Source: Poecilobothrus nobilitatus
Lineage: Eukaryota; Arthropoda; Insecta; Diptera; Dolichopodidae
Assembly: GCA_947095535.1 (NCBI GenBank)
Contig: OX352772.1
Coordinates: 229,569,196 to 229,633,195, forward strand
Direction of reading: 5' to 3'
Length of the DNA stretch: 64,000 bases
Shown here: positions 43,553 to 54,440 of the stretch, one piece after another
Position numbering within the stretch: the first letter of the stretch is position 1
Layout: each line of letters begins with the position of its first letter
Notes under the pieces: model-generated
Seen by the model: only the letters and a program-made list of their open reading frames with translations
Told to the model about the DNA's origin: nothing
Databases searched by the model: none
Made by a program: the position numbers and the translations under genes

Positions 43553-43970
43553 TTAAAAAACAGCTTTTTTGAACTAAAAAGTAGAAAATAAATTTTTCTA
43601 TAATTTTCTAAACTACATTGTTACAATCGAGATTTCTTTGAGAAAGTTTATTTCAACATGTCAAATATATATATATAAATATAAGTATATATAAGTTTTA
43701 AACTCTGTGAAATTAAAATAAAAGCTGGAGGCAACAAACGCATAACTATAAACTTATATTTTTAAATTTTGCCTCCAGCTTTTATATTAATTTCACACAC
43801 TTTAAAACTTATATATACTTATATTTATATATATATTTGACATATTGAAATAAACTTTTTCAAAGAAATCTCGATTGTAACAATATAGTTTAGAAAATTA
43901 CAGAAAAATTTGCTATTAAAAATTTATTTTCTACTTTTTAATTCAAAAAAGCAGTTTTTTTAAAAATTTT
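43553..43970. mobile_element. hairpin (MITE-like) element, copy 3
   Basis: Full-length palindrome, almost identical to copy 2 and in the same orientation, followed directly by the terminal inverted segment of the array (43975-44195). Confidence 0.88.
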
Positions 43971-44195
43971 TTTTATTTATTTTATTTTATTCTTTTTAGT
44001 AACGACAAATATAAGTATTAAATTGATATTTTTTTTTTTCCTTGTTTAATTTTGAATTTTTACAGTTGCCCTTACAGTCTATAATTATATTATTACCTGT
44101 TATAGTATAGAATATATTGAATTTTTTTATTATTAATTTATTGTGGCAAAATTTTTAAAAAATTAAGAAAACGTTGCATAGCTAAATTCAAAATT

Positions 44196-45170
44196 TTATT
44201 ATTTATTTTATTTAGTTAATATAATTACTTCACTTTTTGTTTTTGCTTCATATTTTAAAAATAATAAAAATTTTGTATTAAACTCACCTATCTTCTTAGC
44301 TAATTCTAAAAATTTTTTTGTACGTTCAGACATACTACATATCTTTCTTTCATTTTTTACTTGCATATTAATGAAAGTTCAACAGAAAATTAACTAAACT
44401 TCAGTTAAGAAATTTTTTATAGAGAAAACAAATTTAGAATAACATCCTAATTGTACTTAAATTAAGTTATTTTCTTGATTAAATTTGAAATAACTACCGA
44501 ACTAAATGTAGCAATAAAATTCCAAATTTAGTAAATGAAGAAAACAGCTAAATTAGATATAAGATTTTTGAATAATGCATTCGACTTTTGGAGTAACAGC
44601 TAAAGTTGAGTTTAAAAAAAAATTAAGTAATTTATGTTTTTTGAATAACAGCAAAATTCGAACTTTGATTTTTTTTCTAAAATTAATAGCTTATTTCAAA
44701 AAAAATCGGAATAAGAGCCAAACTAGAGTTAAGACGATTTCCGGTATAAAATTAATATCTATTTTTAAAATAAATATTTTGAGTAAAAACCAAAATCAAC
44801 ATAGGAAATTAATTTTTCAAATCTAATAAGTTTGGTTGTTATTGCAAAATCATAAAAGCAAAAAATGGCTTTGGTCATTAAAATTATAGGGTATAAAATC
44901 TTTATTTTTCAAGCTAGGAACATAAAATTTTGTGTGGTAATACATGTTAATGGAGATCACGGTAATATCATTAATCTATTTTGTCCTAACTCGACTTTGG
45001 CTTTTAATACTTCTGACCACAGAATTATTATAAACACTAGAATAAAAGACTATTTTACATTATAATATTAAAATAAAAAATCTTTTAGAACTATGACTTA
45101 TCTTATAATTTGTTTTCAAAAGTTTTGGCAGTAACTAACTTATATATTGTTTAAACTACGTAATGTTTTT
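44196..45170. other. gene-poor AT-rich interval
   Basis: Two short plus frames (44575-44826 and 44865-45065) lack recognisable domains and look accidental. No other structure noted beyond A/T richness. Confidence 0.45.
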
Positions 45171-46046
45171 GTAAAAATAAAGTATAGTAACAGTGTAGTA
45201 AAAAAGTGTGGTAACAGTAAGTGTAGTAAAAGTTTAGTAACAGTTTCAATACATTAATGTTCGCCGCTTGTACGGAACTGTATTACAATTTTGTCACATT
45301 GTTTTCAAATAAGTAAAAATGTTTCAATAACATAATATTATTGTAACTATCTTTTTTAACAATTTTAACACGTAGTTACGGAATGTCTACGAAACTTTTT
45401 ACTTTACGCATGGTGTCGTAATAATATCGACACATACTTAGAAATAATTAAAAATGTTTCGTTCTTGTGCCTATTTGTATCTGTTCAAATATGTAAGTAC
45501 ATAATATAGGGTTTTCCAATTTGAGTGATATGATTTCTTTTAAAAAAAACGCACTAATTGTTAAGAAAATTCAAATGTTTTTTATTTAATGTGAAGTACA
45601 ATCTGTAAAAATAAAGTATGGTAACAGTGTAGTAAAAAAGTGTGGTAACAGTAAGTGTAGTAACAGTTTCAATAAATTAATGTTCGCCGCTTGTACGAAA
45701 CTGTATTACAATTTTGTCACATTGTTTTCAAATAAGTAAAAATGTTTCAATAACGTAACATTATTGTAACTATTTTTTTTAACAATTTTAACACATAGTT
45801 ACGGAATGTCTACGAAACTTTTTACTTTACGCATGGTGTCGTAATAATATCGACACATTCTTAGAAATAATTAAAAATGTTTCGTTCTTGTGTCTATTTG
45901 GTCACAAATTTCTACTTGGGTATCTGTTCAAATATGTAAGTACATAATATAGGGTTTTCCAATTTGAGTGATATGATTTCTTTTGAAAAAAAAACACACT
46001 AATTGTTAAGGAAATTCAAATGTTTTTTATTTAATGTGAAGTACAA
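45171..46046. repeat. 434-bp direct tandem duplication
   Basis: Segment GTAAAAATAAAGTATAGTAA ... GTGAAGTACAATC at 45171-45604 repeats at 45605-46046. The second copy keeps about 22 bp (GGTCACAAATTTCTACTTG) absent from the first. Both contain TAGGGTTTTCCAATTTGAGT. GTAGTAA/GTAACAG words form a local satellite at the start. Confidence 0.9.
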
Positions 46047-46450
46047 TCGAGACAATTAACTTCTAAATAAAACGTCATTCAAATGGCCTCCACGACTTCT
46101 TTTGCAGGAACGAATTCGATGAGCACTTTTTGAGCACTTTTTCCACTAAATAAAGTCAGGTGTCATACGGATTTACAAAAAATTTTATCAGATGGTTTTC
46201 CGATAATAAGAAACTGAACTTTAAAAGCGATTATCTCGAAACAACCATTTGGCGTATGAGGCAAAGCAATATTCAGACGACGAACTGACTAATAAAAACA
46301 TTGCCAAGTGATATTAATAAACTATTCTGGGGAATTGTAAAACTTTTTACCTCTACACGTTTATAATTGTACTTAGGGTTAGTTTTTTCCAAAACAGCAT
46401 TAAGTGCAGCATAATTGTATTAGTTAAAAACTAGCATAACTAACCTATAT
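46047..46450. other. possible transposon remnant, non-coding
   Basis: AT-rich with CTTCTAAATAAAACGTCATT and GGCCTCCACGACTTCTTTTG words of the kind seen at edges of degraded elements. No reading frame of note. Confidence 0.35.
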
Positions 46451-47620
46451 TTATATAAAAAGCTCTTTTCTTTACACAATGCATATAAATGTAAATTTAG
46501 TTATTGTATCACACATTCATCCAAAAACCTTCGTCATGGATAAACAAATATTCGTAGATGACCTACAATTTTTACAGGGAAATGAAAAGTAATATTTTTA
46601 AAAGAGCTTAGCTAAAATACTAAAATAATAATACCAAAAAATAGAAGGGAAGTTAACTAAATTAGCAAAATAAAATTTTCATACAAAGATATTACAGATT
46701 TTATAACAGAATTATTACAGAGTAAAATAAAAAAACGAAATTGAGTGTTTGGTTGGTTGTTGCCTTTTAATTAGCTATAGACAAAACTAAATGTATATAA
46801 TATACAATTTTTTACATTTTTCTTTTTCATGAAACAAACAGACAAAGAAACGGCAATCATTTTTATATTTTTGTTTGTTGCAATTATGTATGTATGAATA
46901 CTTTAATAACAGTAATAGATGTTTACATACAATGTGAGTATTATAGAATTCGATGATGTTATAATACGATTCTGTAATACGATTGTGTAATATTATGTTA
47001 TTTATATAAAAAGCTCTTTTCTTTACACAATGCATATAAATGTAAATTTTAGTTATTCTATCACACATTCATCCAAAAACCTTCGTCATGGATAAACAAA
47101 TAGTCGTAGATGACCTACAATTTTTACAAGGAAATGAAAAGAAATATTTTTAAAAGAGCTAGCTAAAATACTAAAATAATAATATCAAAAAATAGTAGGG
47201 AAGTTAACTAAATTAGCAAAATAAAATTTTCATACAATGATATTACAGATTTTTTAACAGAATTATTACAGAGAAAATAAAAAAACGAAATTCAGTGTTT
47301 GGTTGGTTGTTGCCTTTTAATTAGCTATAGACAAAACTAAATGTATATAATATACAATTTTATACATTTAGTTTATACATTTTTCTTTTTCATGAAACAA
47401 ACAAACAAAGAAACGGCATTTATATTTTTGTTTGTTGCAATTATGTATGTATGCATACGTATGTATGTATGAATACGTTAATATTCATTACATTCATTAC
47501 ATATATTCAACAGTAATATATTTTTACATACAATGTAAGTATTATAGAATTCGATGATGTTATAATACGATTCTGTAATACGATTGTATAATATTATGTT
47601 ATAATACGAATGCAATTAGC
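46451..47620. repeat. about 551-bp direct tandem duplication
   Basis: TTATATAAAAAGCTCTTTTC at 46451 and 47002 begins two copies. Each includes CATTCATCCAAAAACCTTCG, ACCTACAATTTTTACA, GTTTGGTTGGTTGTTGCC and GATTCTGTAATACGATTGT. The second copy has an expanded ATGTATG microsatellite (about 47440-47475). Confidence 0.88.
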
Positions 47621-49204
47621 ATAATTAGCAATAACTTTTTTTATATTCCTTTTTTAGGCAAATTCTCATTCCGTGAATCCGTATACATAATTTTATTATT
47701 TTAGTTTAAAATGTCTGTAATTAATTCTATAATGTAGCAAACTAACTAACGAACTTTTGTTTTTTTTCTTTTTTCAATATTCATCGTAAATTTTTTTATA
47801 TTGTTTATATTTTACTTGAGTTTAAATGCTAAAGAAAACGTGAATTTGGAGTTTATTAACATATTTTTTTTATTACATTTAGCAGAGATTTACTTCCCTA
47901 TTTATTATTTCTAAAGTTTTAAAAAAAATCCAGTACGATTTACCTACCTTTATGTTATTTGTCTGTGATATTATGTATATTATGTCTATTTAATTAACAT
48001 ATTATAATATTGAAATTTTTGAAATAAGAATTTTCCAAGAAAAAACTAACAATCCATATTAAGAAAATATAATTTATTACTACGCTATCCTATTATAATT
48101 ACAGAATGAATTTCAAAAATTATTTGCAGCAAACAACTGAAAAAAGATCAAATACTTAACTCGCCATCTAATGCATTTTACTGTTGCTTACTTTTTGCAT
48201 TAGTAATAAGTAGGTATATGCCCTTGACAGACATGTAGTATTGATATTATTGTATTAATACTATAGTATTCCTAATACCATAGTATTTAAACAACATGTG
48301 TGTTATCAAAATATTATTATTTGACTTTTAGGTTTTAGTAAATATTTTTCATTTTAAGTAAATAAATAAATTAAAATGAACCCTAAAATTGTATTAATAT
48401 TAAATTTAAGAATAAAATTTAAATTTAATTTATCAAAAATTACTTGGAAGAATTGAATGATGCGAACCAAAAGCTCTTCTTTCAATTAATAAATTCTAGA
48501 AGAAAATTGTTTCTCTATAAAAAAACTAATTTATATAGAATATTTGAATTCGAAACAAAGGACTGTTGTCAGAGGTCATTTTAAATGTTTTGATTAAAAT
48601 ATTAAATTTAAATTTAAATTGAAAGTAAATTTTCAGAACACTAAATTCAAATTTTGAAACATAAACAAATTTGAAATTCATTCATATTTTTGACGTGAAA
48701 AACCATTTTTACATGCGAATTTAAAAAAAAAAAGTATTTTTAGTTCCCAATAGATTGCTCTGGTGTCGAATACTATATTAATACTGCAAACATAAGCTTA
48801 TACCACAGACTATATTAACTATACAGACATGTATTTCTGAGTAAATTTTTTGCGATTTTTTTACTAGAACAAAATACAAAAAAATATTGGCTCACACAAT
48901 TGGAAAAAAAACAAACATACATACTTTTGCTTATAATGAACAGATTTTTTTTTGTATTACTAATAGGTATACATAATACTATGAAATTGATATTTGGTAT
49001 ATTCACATGTATAGTGTAGTGACCACTACATATATGAATATCTATAGTTAAAATTAGTTATGATAGGTTATATTGGTATAGTGGTATAATGGTATATTTT
49101 TGTTTGCTTTTGCACAAATGAAACAAATGAAATTTTATTTAACTAGGTACATACATACATAGCATATGGAAAAAATTAATGCGCAAAGAACATTTCTTAC
49201 ATTT
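47621..49204. other. gene-free AT-rich interval
   Basis: Long oligo-T and ATTTAAATTTAAATT-type tracts (about 48395-48610), no supported ORF, RNA gene or clear repeat boundary. Confidence 0.45.
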
Positions 49205-49207
49205 ATT

Positions 49208-49958
49208 GGGCCTTTCCACACGAGTAGTGTCCTCTTTCGTCATGTTTTACTTTTACCTTCGTTTCATTCCCTCTTGCGGTGGGGATTTTTAGGAGTCATT
49301 TTTTAAACCAAAATTTTAGAGTTTAAAAATTTAGTCCACAAACAAAAACTCAAATAAAAATTTTTATGAGGGTCAAAAAAATTTTATGTGTACACACGTT
49401 TCATTCTCGTTTGGAAAATTAAAGAAAATAGTTTTTAAAACGGTCGTCGCAGTTTTAAATTTAACAACAAACTTACCTTTCAATATATATATATATAGTT
49501 ATATGTTATATTCTGGTTATATATTTAATAAATTGCTATATGTATTATAGATTTAAAATAAAAACATTATTTTATAAAAAATATCCAATTTCCACTAATA
49601 AAATCCAAAAAAAAATAGTCCGTTAATTCGAAAATTTATTAAAATATATTCTATTGACAAAAAGAAATTATGTTCACAGTACAGATTATTCTGTTTTTAG
49701 GTATATAATAAATATTATTTAAAAATTACAGGCAAAAAAATCGTATGTTACTTAAATACAAAAAAAAAATTGTTATTTGTTTTATGCGTGTTTTTTTTTA
49801 ATATTTATTATCTACCTTTCGCAACAAATTTTGTTTTAAAATGAAATATTTACACACACATATAAAAGTAACGACTATCGAGAGGAACAGTGTGGAAATA
49901 AAAAAAAGAGGAAAGTAGTCACGAAACGAAAGAGGACACTACTCGTGTGGAAAGGCCC
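49208..49958. mobile_element. MITE with long terminal inverted repeats
   Basis: 751-bp element whose ends are inverted for at least 32 bp: GGGCCTTTCCACACGAGTAG then TGTCCTCTTTCGT at the left, and the exact complement at 49926-49958. Flanked by ATT on both sides (49205-49207, 49959-49961), compatible with a 3-bp target duplication as in PIF/Harbinger-type elements, though the TSD sequence is not the usual TWA. It has no coding capacity and is the most GC-rich signal in its surroundings. Confidence 0.9.
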
Positions 49959-50178
49959 ATTGTTTTTAAAAATAAATTATTATTATAAATTATTACATAT
50001 TATTAGTATAGTTGAAGAAAAAGTTAATTCAAATATATACATATGTAAGTATATAAGATTTTTATAATTATTTTTTTAGTGAAGGGTAGATATCACAACA
50101 AAATAATTTACATGTTTGAATAGCCGTTACACCATTATTTAAAATTAACATTGTTTTTCCAAATAAATAGAAAATACA

Positions 50179-50954
50179 ATGAATAATTCAGAAACAAATA
50201 AGAGGAAAATGGGCAATAAATGTTGCATTTTGTCTTGCGGGTTGAGTAAACGTGTTTTAAAAAATCTGAAATTATTTAAATTTCCACAAAATGCGGATTC
50301 ACTTCCTTTCTGGTTATCTGCTAGCAAGATAATTGCTGCAGATGCTCCAAAAAAGAGAATATGTGAAAAACATTTCGAAATAAAATGGTTCGGAAAAAGA
50401 AAATTGAAAAAAGGTGCAAGACCTACATTACTTTTGGGAGATAGTCTTGTGCAGGAATCAAATAATGATGTATATGACTTTGATTTGACTGAACTGGAAG
50501 AACTTAATTATTATAAAAATCGATGTTCTCCTCCAGTTGAAACAGAAGATTGTCTGGGATCAAGTGCCGATTTTTGCAATAACTGCATTAAGAAAATTAA
50601 AACAGAAACTATTTAGCAAAAGCTTTTAGCAGAAAAAACCGAATATGTCAGAAAATTAACCAAGAAGATTTTGAATTACCAAAGATAAAGATAATTGCTT
50701 TAAAAGCTAAGTTTAAAAATGAAAATAAAAAAGGAAAAAAATGTAATCTTAAACATGAAATTAATAACCGAAAAATTATTTCCTTTAGCAGCAAAATATT
50801 CTGCAATATGATTTTAAAACAAAAAAAAATTAAATATTCAGAAGACGAAAAATCTTTAGCTCAAAGCTTAAATTTAAGATCTGCTCGTACATACAATTAT
50901 CTTAGAAATACATTACGTTTTAAACTTCCTTCAAAATCTTCTTTATATAATTGA
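50179..50954 (+). pseudogene. P-element/THAP9-like transposase N-terminal fragment
   Basis: The ATG frame at 50179-50616 contains a THAP zinc-binding domain: CCILSC at residues about 14-19, LKLFKFPQ, RICEKHFEIKWF (second Cys and His) and KKGARPTLLL. After a stop at 50614-50616 a coiled-coil-like stretch (KLLAEKTEYVRKLTKK) continues, and after a frame change about 50685 the sequence reads FSSKIFCNMILKQKKIKYSE, EKSLAQSLNLRSARTYNYLR, FKLPSKSSLYN, then stop 50952-50954. The 'KYSExEKSLAxSLxxxSxxxYxxLR' segment is characteristic of P-element-like THAP9 transposases. The catalytic RNase H-like domain is absent. AATAAA lies at 51043-51048. Confidence 0.75.
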
Positions 50955-51640
50955 CCATCATTTTTGAATTTTTTTATTTAATTTTAATTTATTTTTTTAA
51001 TCTTAAGTTATTAGTTGCTAATGTAAATATGTAAATATTTTTAATAAAGTGGAGGCCTCTTGGGGATACCACACAAAAAAAACGCGCCTATTTCTTTACC
51101 TAAACGGTGGTGCGGAAAAAAGAAAAAATTTATTAAATTATGAAATTTACTTTGTATTGTTATCCTAATAAAATATTTGAATTAATTGAAATGAAATTAG
51201 TTTAATGAGATCAATATTAATTTAAGATTCAATAAATGATCAAACGTACAGGTTATTAGCTTAAGATATTTATTTCTTTTTTAATGCAATTTGTTCAATA
51301 ACAAAAAAAACTCTTGAGAATTTCTTTTATTATTAAACAAAATAAAGAAAATGTAACAATAACGATTATTTTATTTCTAATTCTAATGTTTATATACCCG
51401 CATATAATATTATCAATTCAATTTCAATGCCATTATTGTGTTAGGGAACCTATGAATTATGATTGTATTTATAATAATATTTATACATAAATATTGTCAA
51501 ACTATATATACCACTTGAGTCTATTTAACAAACCAAAACTGCAATTTATTAATGCTTTTATTAGAATACACACATACAACAAATACAGTAAAAAACGAAA
51601 ATTTTATATTACTCTTCATAAACTCTTCATAAACTACATA
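50955..51640. other. AT-rich flank of the THAP relic
   Basis: Contains a small GC-richer patch (GTGGAGGCCTCTTGGGGATA, ACGCGCC, ACGGTGGTGCGG at 51048-51115) that may be an element end. No gene. Confidence 0.4.
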
Positions 51641-51653
51641 AATATCTTATTAA

Positions 51654-51906
51654 GAGCAAAAAATTGTTTTTTATTTATACTTTTTGTCCACAAAATAATT
51701 ATATTAATATTTTATTTTTCTAATTCTTAAAATATTATATTTATTTATTATAAAGGCTATATATATTTTGGCATAACTGCCATCGTCAGGGCAAATACAA
51801 TTTAATACTTATACGAGTACATATTAAATTGTACGAGTAAAAATAAAATATTATTAAAATTATTTTGTGGACAAAAAGTATAAAGAAAAAACAATTTTTT
51901 ACTCAA
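51654..51906. mobile_element. short MITE with about 45-bp inverted ends
   Basis: AAATTGTTTTTTATTTATAC then TTTTTGTCCACAAAATAATT at 51661-51700 is inverted at 51858-51900 (AATTATTTTGTGGACAAAAA then GTATAAAGAAAAAACAATTT). The interior includes GGCATAACTGCCATCGTC. About 250 bp, no coding capacity. Confidence 0.75.
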
Positions 51907-51929
51907 TATATCTAATAAAGATGTTCCAC

Positions 51930-52960
51930 AAACTTACGGTTGAAAAAATTCAAGGATATAATACAAACTGTTTAGAATTGTGACTTGCACCAAAATTTGA
52001 AAATTTCGTATAAGAAAAAATATGAAAATAGAATTTTTTTCCAATTTTGAAAGGCTGTAAGTCCGGAACTCTATATAACTAAGAAAAACCGTTAACACGC
52101 ATAAAAATAAATTATTTATCCTTTAATTTTTATGTCTTACCGAAGAAAAATGTGTACAGGTGCTTAAGTTACAGGTGTCCAAAAATAGGAATTATTAAAT
52201 TTTTGAGCCGCAATAATTCTTAAAGAGGGGGCGGCACAAAAAAATTTTCTTAGGAAACTTATACTAATTTTAATTATACTAATTCTTTCTTGTCTAAATT
52301 TAGTTTTCACATAACGGTAAATTTATATTAGAAATTACAAAATATTGTATAATTTTGATATTGTTTTATAGAGCTAAGAAAATTTCCGGTTTTATAGCGT
52401 TTTTAGCTTGTAACACTACTATGCAGATCCTGAGATATATACAATTGAAAATAGGGCTTTTTTGCAATTTTGAGGGACTGTAAGACTTAAATCCTCTGCA
52501 ACTAAAAGTAGCTATTAACACATGCAAAATATATTACAGGAACTTTAATTTTTTTGTCTTTCCAAAAAAAAATGTATACATGTGTTTTCTTTACAGGTGT
52601 TTAAAAAAGGCAAATTTTCAATTGTTGAGCCCTAATAGCTCATAAACAGGTGGTGGCCCAAAAAAAATTTCTGAGGAAACTTATACTAATTTTAAAAGTT
52701 CTTTCTTACCTTAAAATTTCAAGTCCCTATCTAAAAGCGTGCCCTAGTTATGAAGATAGAAAAATCAGGCAAATTTAGTTTTCACATAACGGTAAATTTA
52801 AATACTAAATTTATAAAACCTATATAAAAGGTAAAACAAATTGCAGTCGAATAGTGTTTTCAGATTGAAAAAATGTTAAGTAGAACATGACATTTACGAA
52901 TTTAAAAATAGGGCTTTTTCAAAGTTTGAAGGACTGTAGCTTCGAAATGGAGGGAACTAC
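51930..52960. repeat. relative of the 7.7-9.9 kb inserted element, inverted
   Basis: Shares with the 7671-9866 element, in opposite orientation, GTACAGGTGCTTAAGTTACA, CTTAAAGAGGG, TTTTCACATAACGGTAAATT and TGTGACTTGCACCAAAATTT-type segments, with moderate divergence. Several units follow each other. No gene. Confidence 0.75.
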
Positions 52961-53184
52961 ATGTTGTGTTTAGTTTTGAAATAGAGAAAATCATTGAGAT
53001 TCTTGAATCGAAAAATTTCGGCGCCATCATCTTGGTAGATTAATTGAGTCATTTTTAAACCAGAGAAATTTGAATTTATGGAAAATTATGTTTTGCTTTT
53101 TATTGAGCTATGTAGTGTTACGTATCTATATATATTTTTGTTTTACTTTTCAGTACATTCTTTGGTCGCACTGAGTGCTATATA

Positions 53185-53560
53185 GAAAAGTTAAAGGATA
53201 AACATCGGCAGGTGAAAAATTTCGTTCCTTTTAGCCGACAAGGCTGGGGATGTACAAAGAAAATAAAATGTTATTTCCTCCTCTTCTTCATTTTTGCAGG
53301 CTCCACAATAGTCGTTTGCGGATAAGCCAACTCTTTTGGCATGCTTCCCAATTAGACAGGGACCGGTTATTACACCTATTGTCATTCAAATATCTGCCCT
53401 TTTAAGAGAAAGCAGATCATTGGAACGTCTTAAATCGGTTTTAGGCCATATCATTCTTGTGATATTGCACGAGGTCAAGTTTGAACATTTGTTATTTACC
53501 ATATTCTTTATTTCCTTTCGGAGTAACGTTTTGCTTGGATAGAGGTGCACCTAGTCTTGC
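53185..53560 (-). pseudogene. LINE RNase H/C-terminal fragment (unit B)
   Basis: Minus strand reads NITRMIWPKTDLRRSNDLLS, then an in-frame TGA, then MTIGVITGPCLIGKHAKRVG and LSANDYCGACKNEEEEEITF plus LCTSPALSAKR. The 'GxLTGxCLIGxHAxRLG ... YCxxCxDEEEEExxxHxLCxCPAL' pattern is the C-terminal end of Jockey/R1-type LINE ORF2 proteins, so this is a different LINE from the one at 1-1770, or a different part of such an element. It is inactive. Confidence 0.72.
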
Positions 53561-53569
53561 CTTGGTCTT

Positions 53570-54440
53570 ATCCATCTCAGAGGCATTTTATCTTCAGCAT
53601 ATGGCAACATAAAATGTTCCATAATGTCCTTATATTGAAATATTTTCATTATATCGTCTATTTTATGAGTCGGCCCAATACCTTGCCCAAAAAAGCATCC
53701 CCACATCATTATGCTGCCTAATACATGCTTTTAAGTCGTTTTGCAGAAACGAGGTTGAAGTACAGTTTTCATGGAGGAGAAGGTGGACGTACAGTTTTCA
53801 TACCATCAGATCCTCTCAAATTAAATTTTCACTCATCTGAAAACAGTACTGTTCTCCATTTTCCAACTGTCTAATTAATTTTTTCCTGTGCAAACTCCAA
53901 TCTGGCTGTTCTATTTCGCTCTGAAATGAAAGGTTTCTTTGCAGCTCTAAAAGATTTAAATCCACCTACAACTGCCCGCCTGCAAATTGTCCTACAGCTT
54001 ATTTCTAAATTTAATTAATTTTGCAATTTACTGGATGAAATGAAAGGATCATGTTTTATCTTTCGGATTATCATTTGATCTTCTCTTCTGGTTGTACTAC
54101 GTGGCCTCCTCCGCCAGTGTATAGTTTTTGCAGAATCGGTGCAATTAAATTAATTAATAATAGTAAATTTATTAATGTCATATTTTATAGTTAAAACGCT
54201 TTGTTTAACACAACTCATATACTTTCGAACAATTTTTTATTTAAATTGTGAAGAATACGTTTTTCTCGCCATATTTCATTAAAATAATTTTGTTTTATTT
54301 GTGGAATTAAAATATTGCAAGAACTTTTCTCTAATAACTTTAGAAGATTATTTTGTAACATTAATTAGATAACAATAATGCATTAATGCGTAAAAATTAA
54401 TATAACGGTCAATGCAGTAATATTTTTAATAAATTTTAAT
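53570..54440 (-). pseudogene. truncated Tc1 element (unit B)
   Basis: Homologous to 23340-24300 of the better preserved Tc1, with additional substitutions (ATCTCAGAGGCATTTTATC, CAGTGTATAGTTTTTGCAG). The downstream end of the transposase (NDPKH region) and the left TIR are missing; the junction with the LINE fragment is at about 53568. The 37-bp local duplication near the first catalytic region is present here too. Confidence 0.8.

Larger units (their letters stand above)
32785..44195. repeat. 11.4-kb nested inverted/direct repeat array
   Basis: The left arm (32785-34930) reappears inverted on the right as 42000-44195, and its subsegments also reappear at 35290-36145, 37105-39360 and 39800-40541. 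Three copies of a hairpin element (centres near 35130, 39570, 43755) separate the arms. The outermost inner-flank segment (34695-34925, containing GTTGCATAGC complement and TCGTTACTAAAAAG) is found inverted at 43975-44195. It resembles foldback elements or a palindromic satellite more than any coding transposon. No transposase is recognisable. Confidence 0.8.

Noticed and set aside
32785..44195. CRISPR-like array
   Set aside because: Repeat units are 142-255 bp or kilobase-sized and palindromic, with no short repeats separated by unique spacers; the surroundings are eukaryotic.
46787..47068. 93-codon minus ORF rich in Ile/Tyr/Cys
   Set aside because: Spans the junction of a tandem duplication and has no domain; likely accidental.
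47340..47480. Microsatellite ATGTATG as regulatory element
   Set aside because: Simple slippage expansion within a duplicated segment; no evidence for function.
53336..53542. Plus-strand ORF MACFPIRQGPVITPIVIQIS and its copy at 57240
   Set aside because: Antisense to the LINE C-terminal fragment, which matches a known domain pattern.
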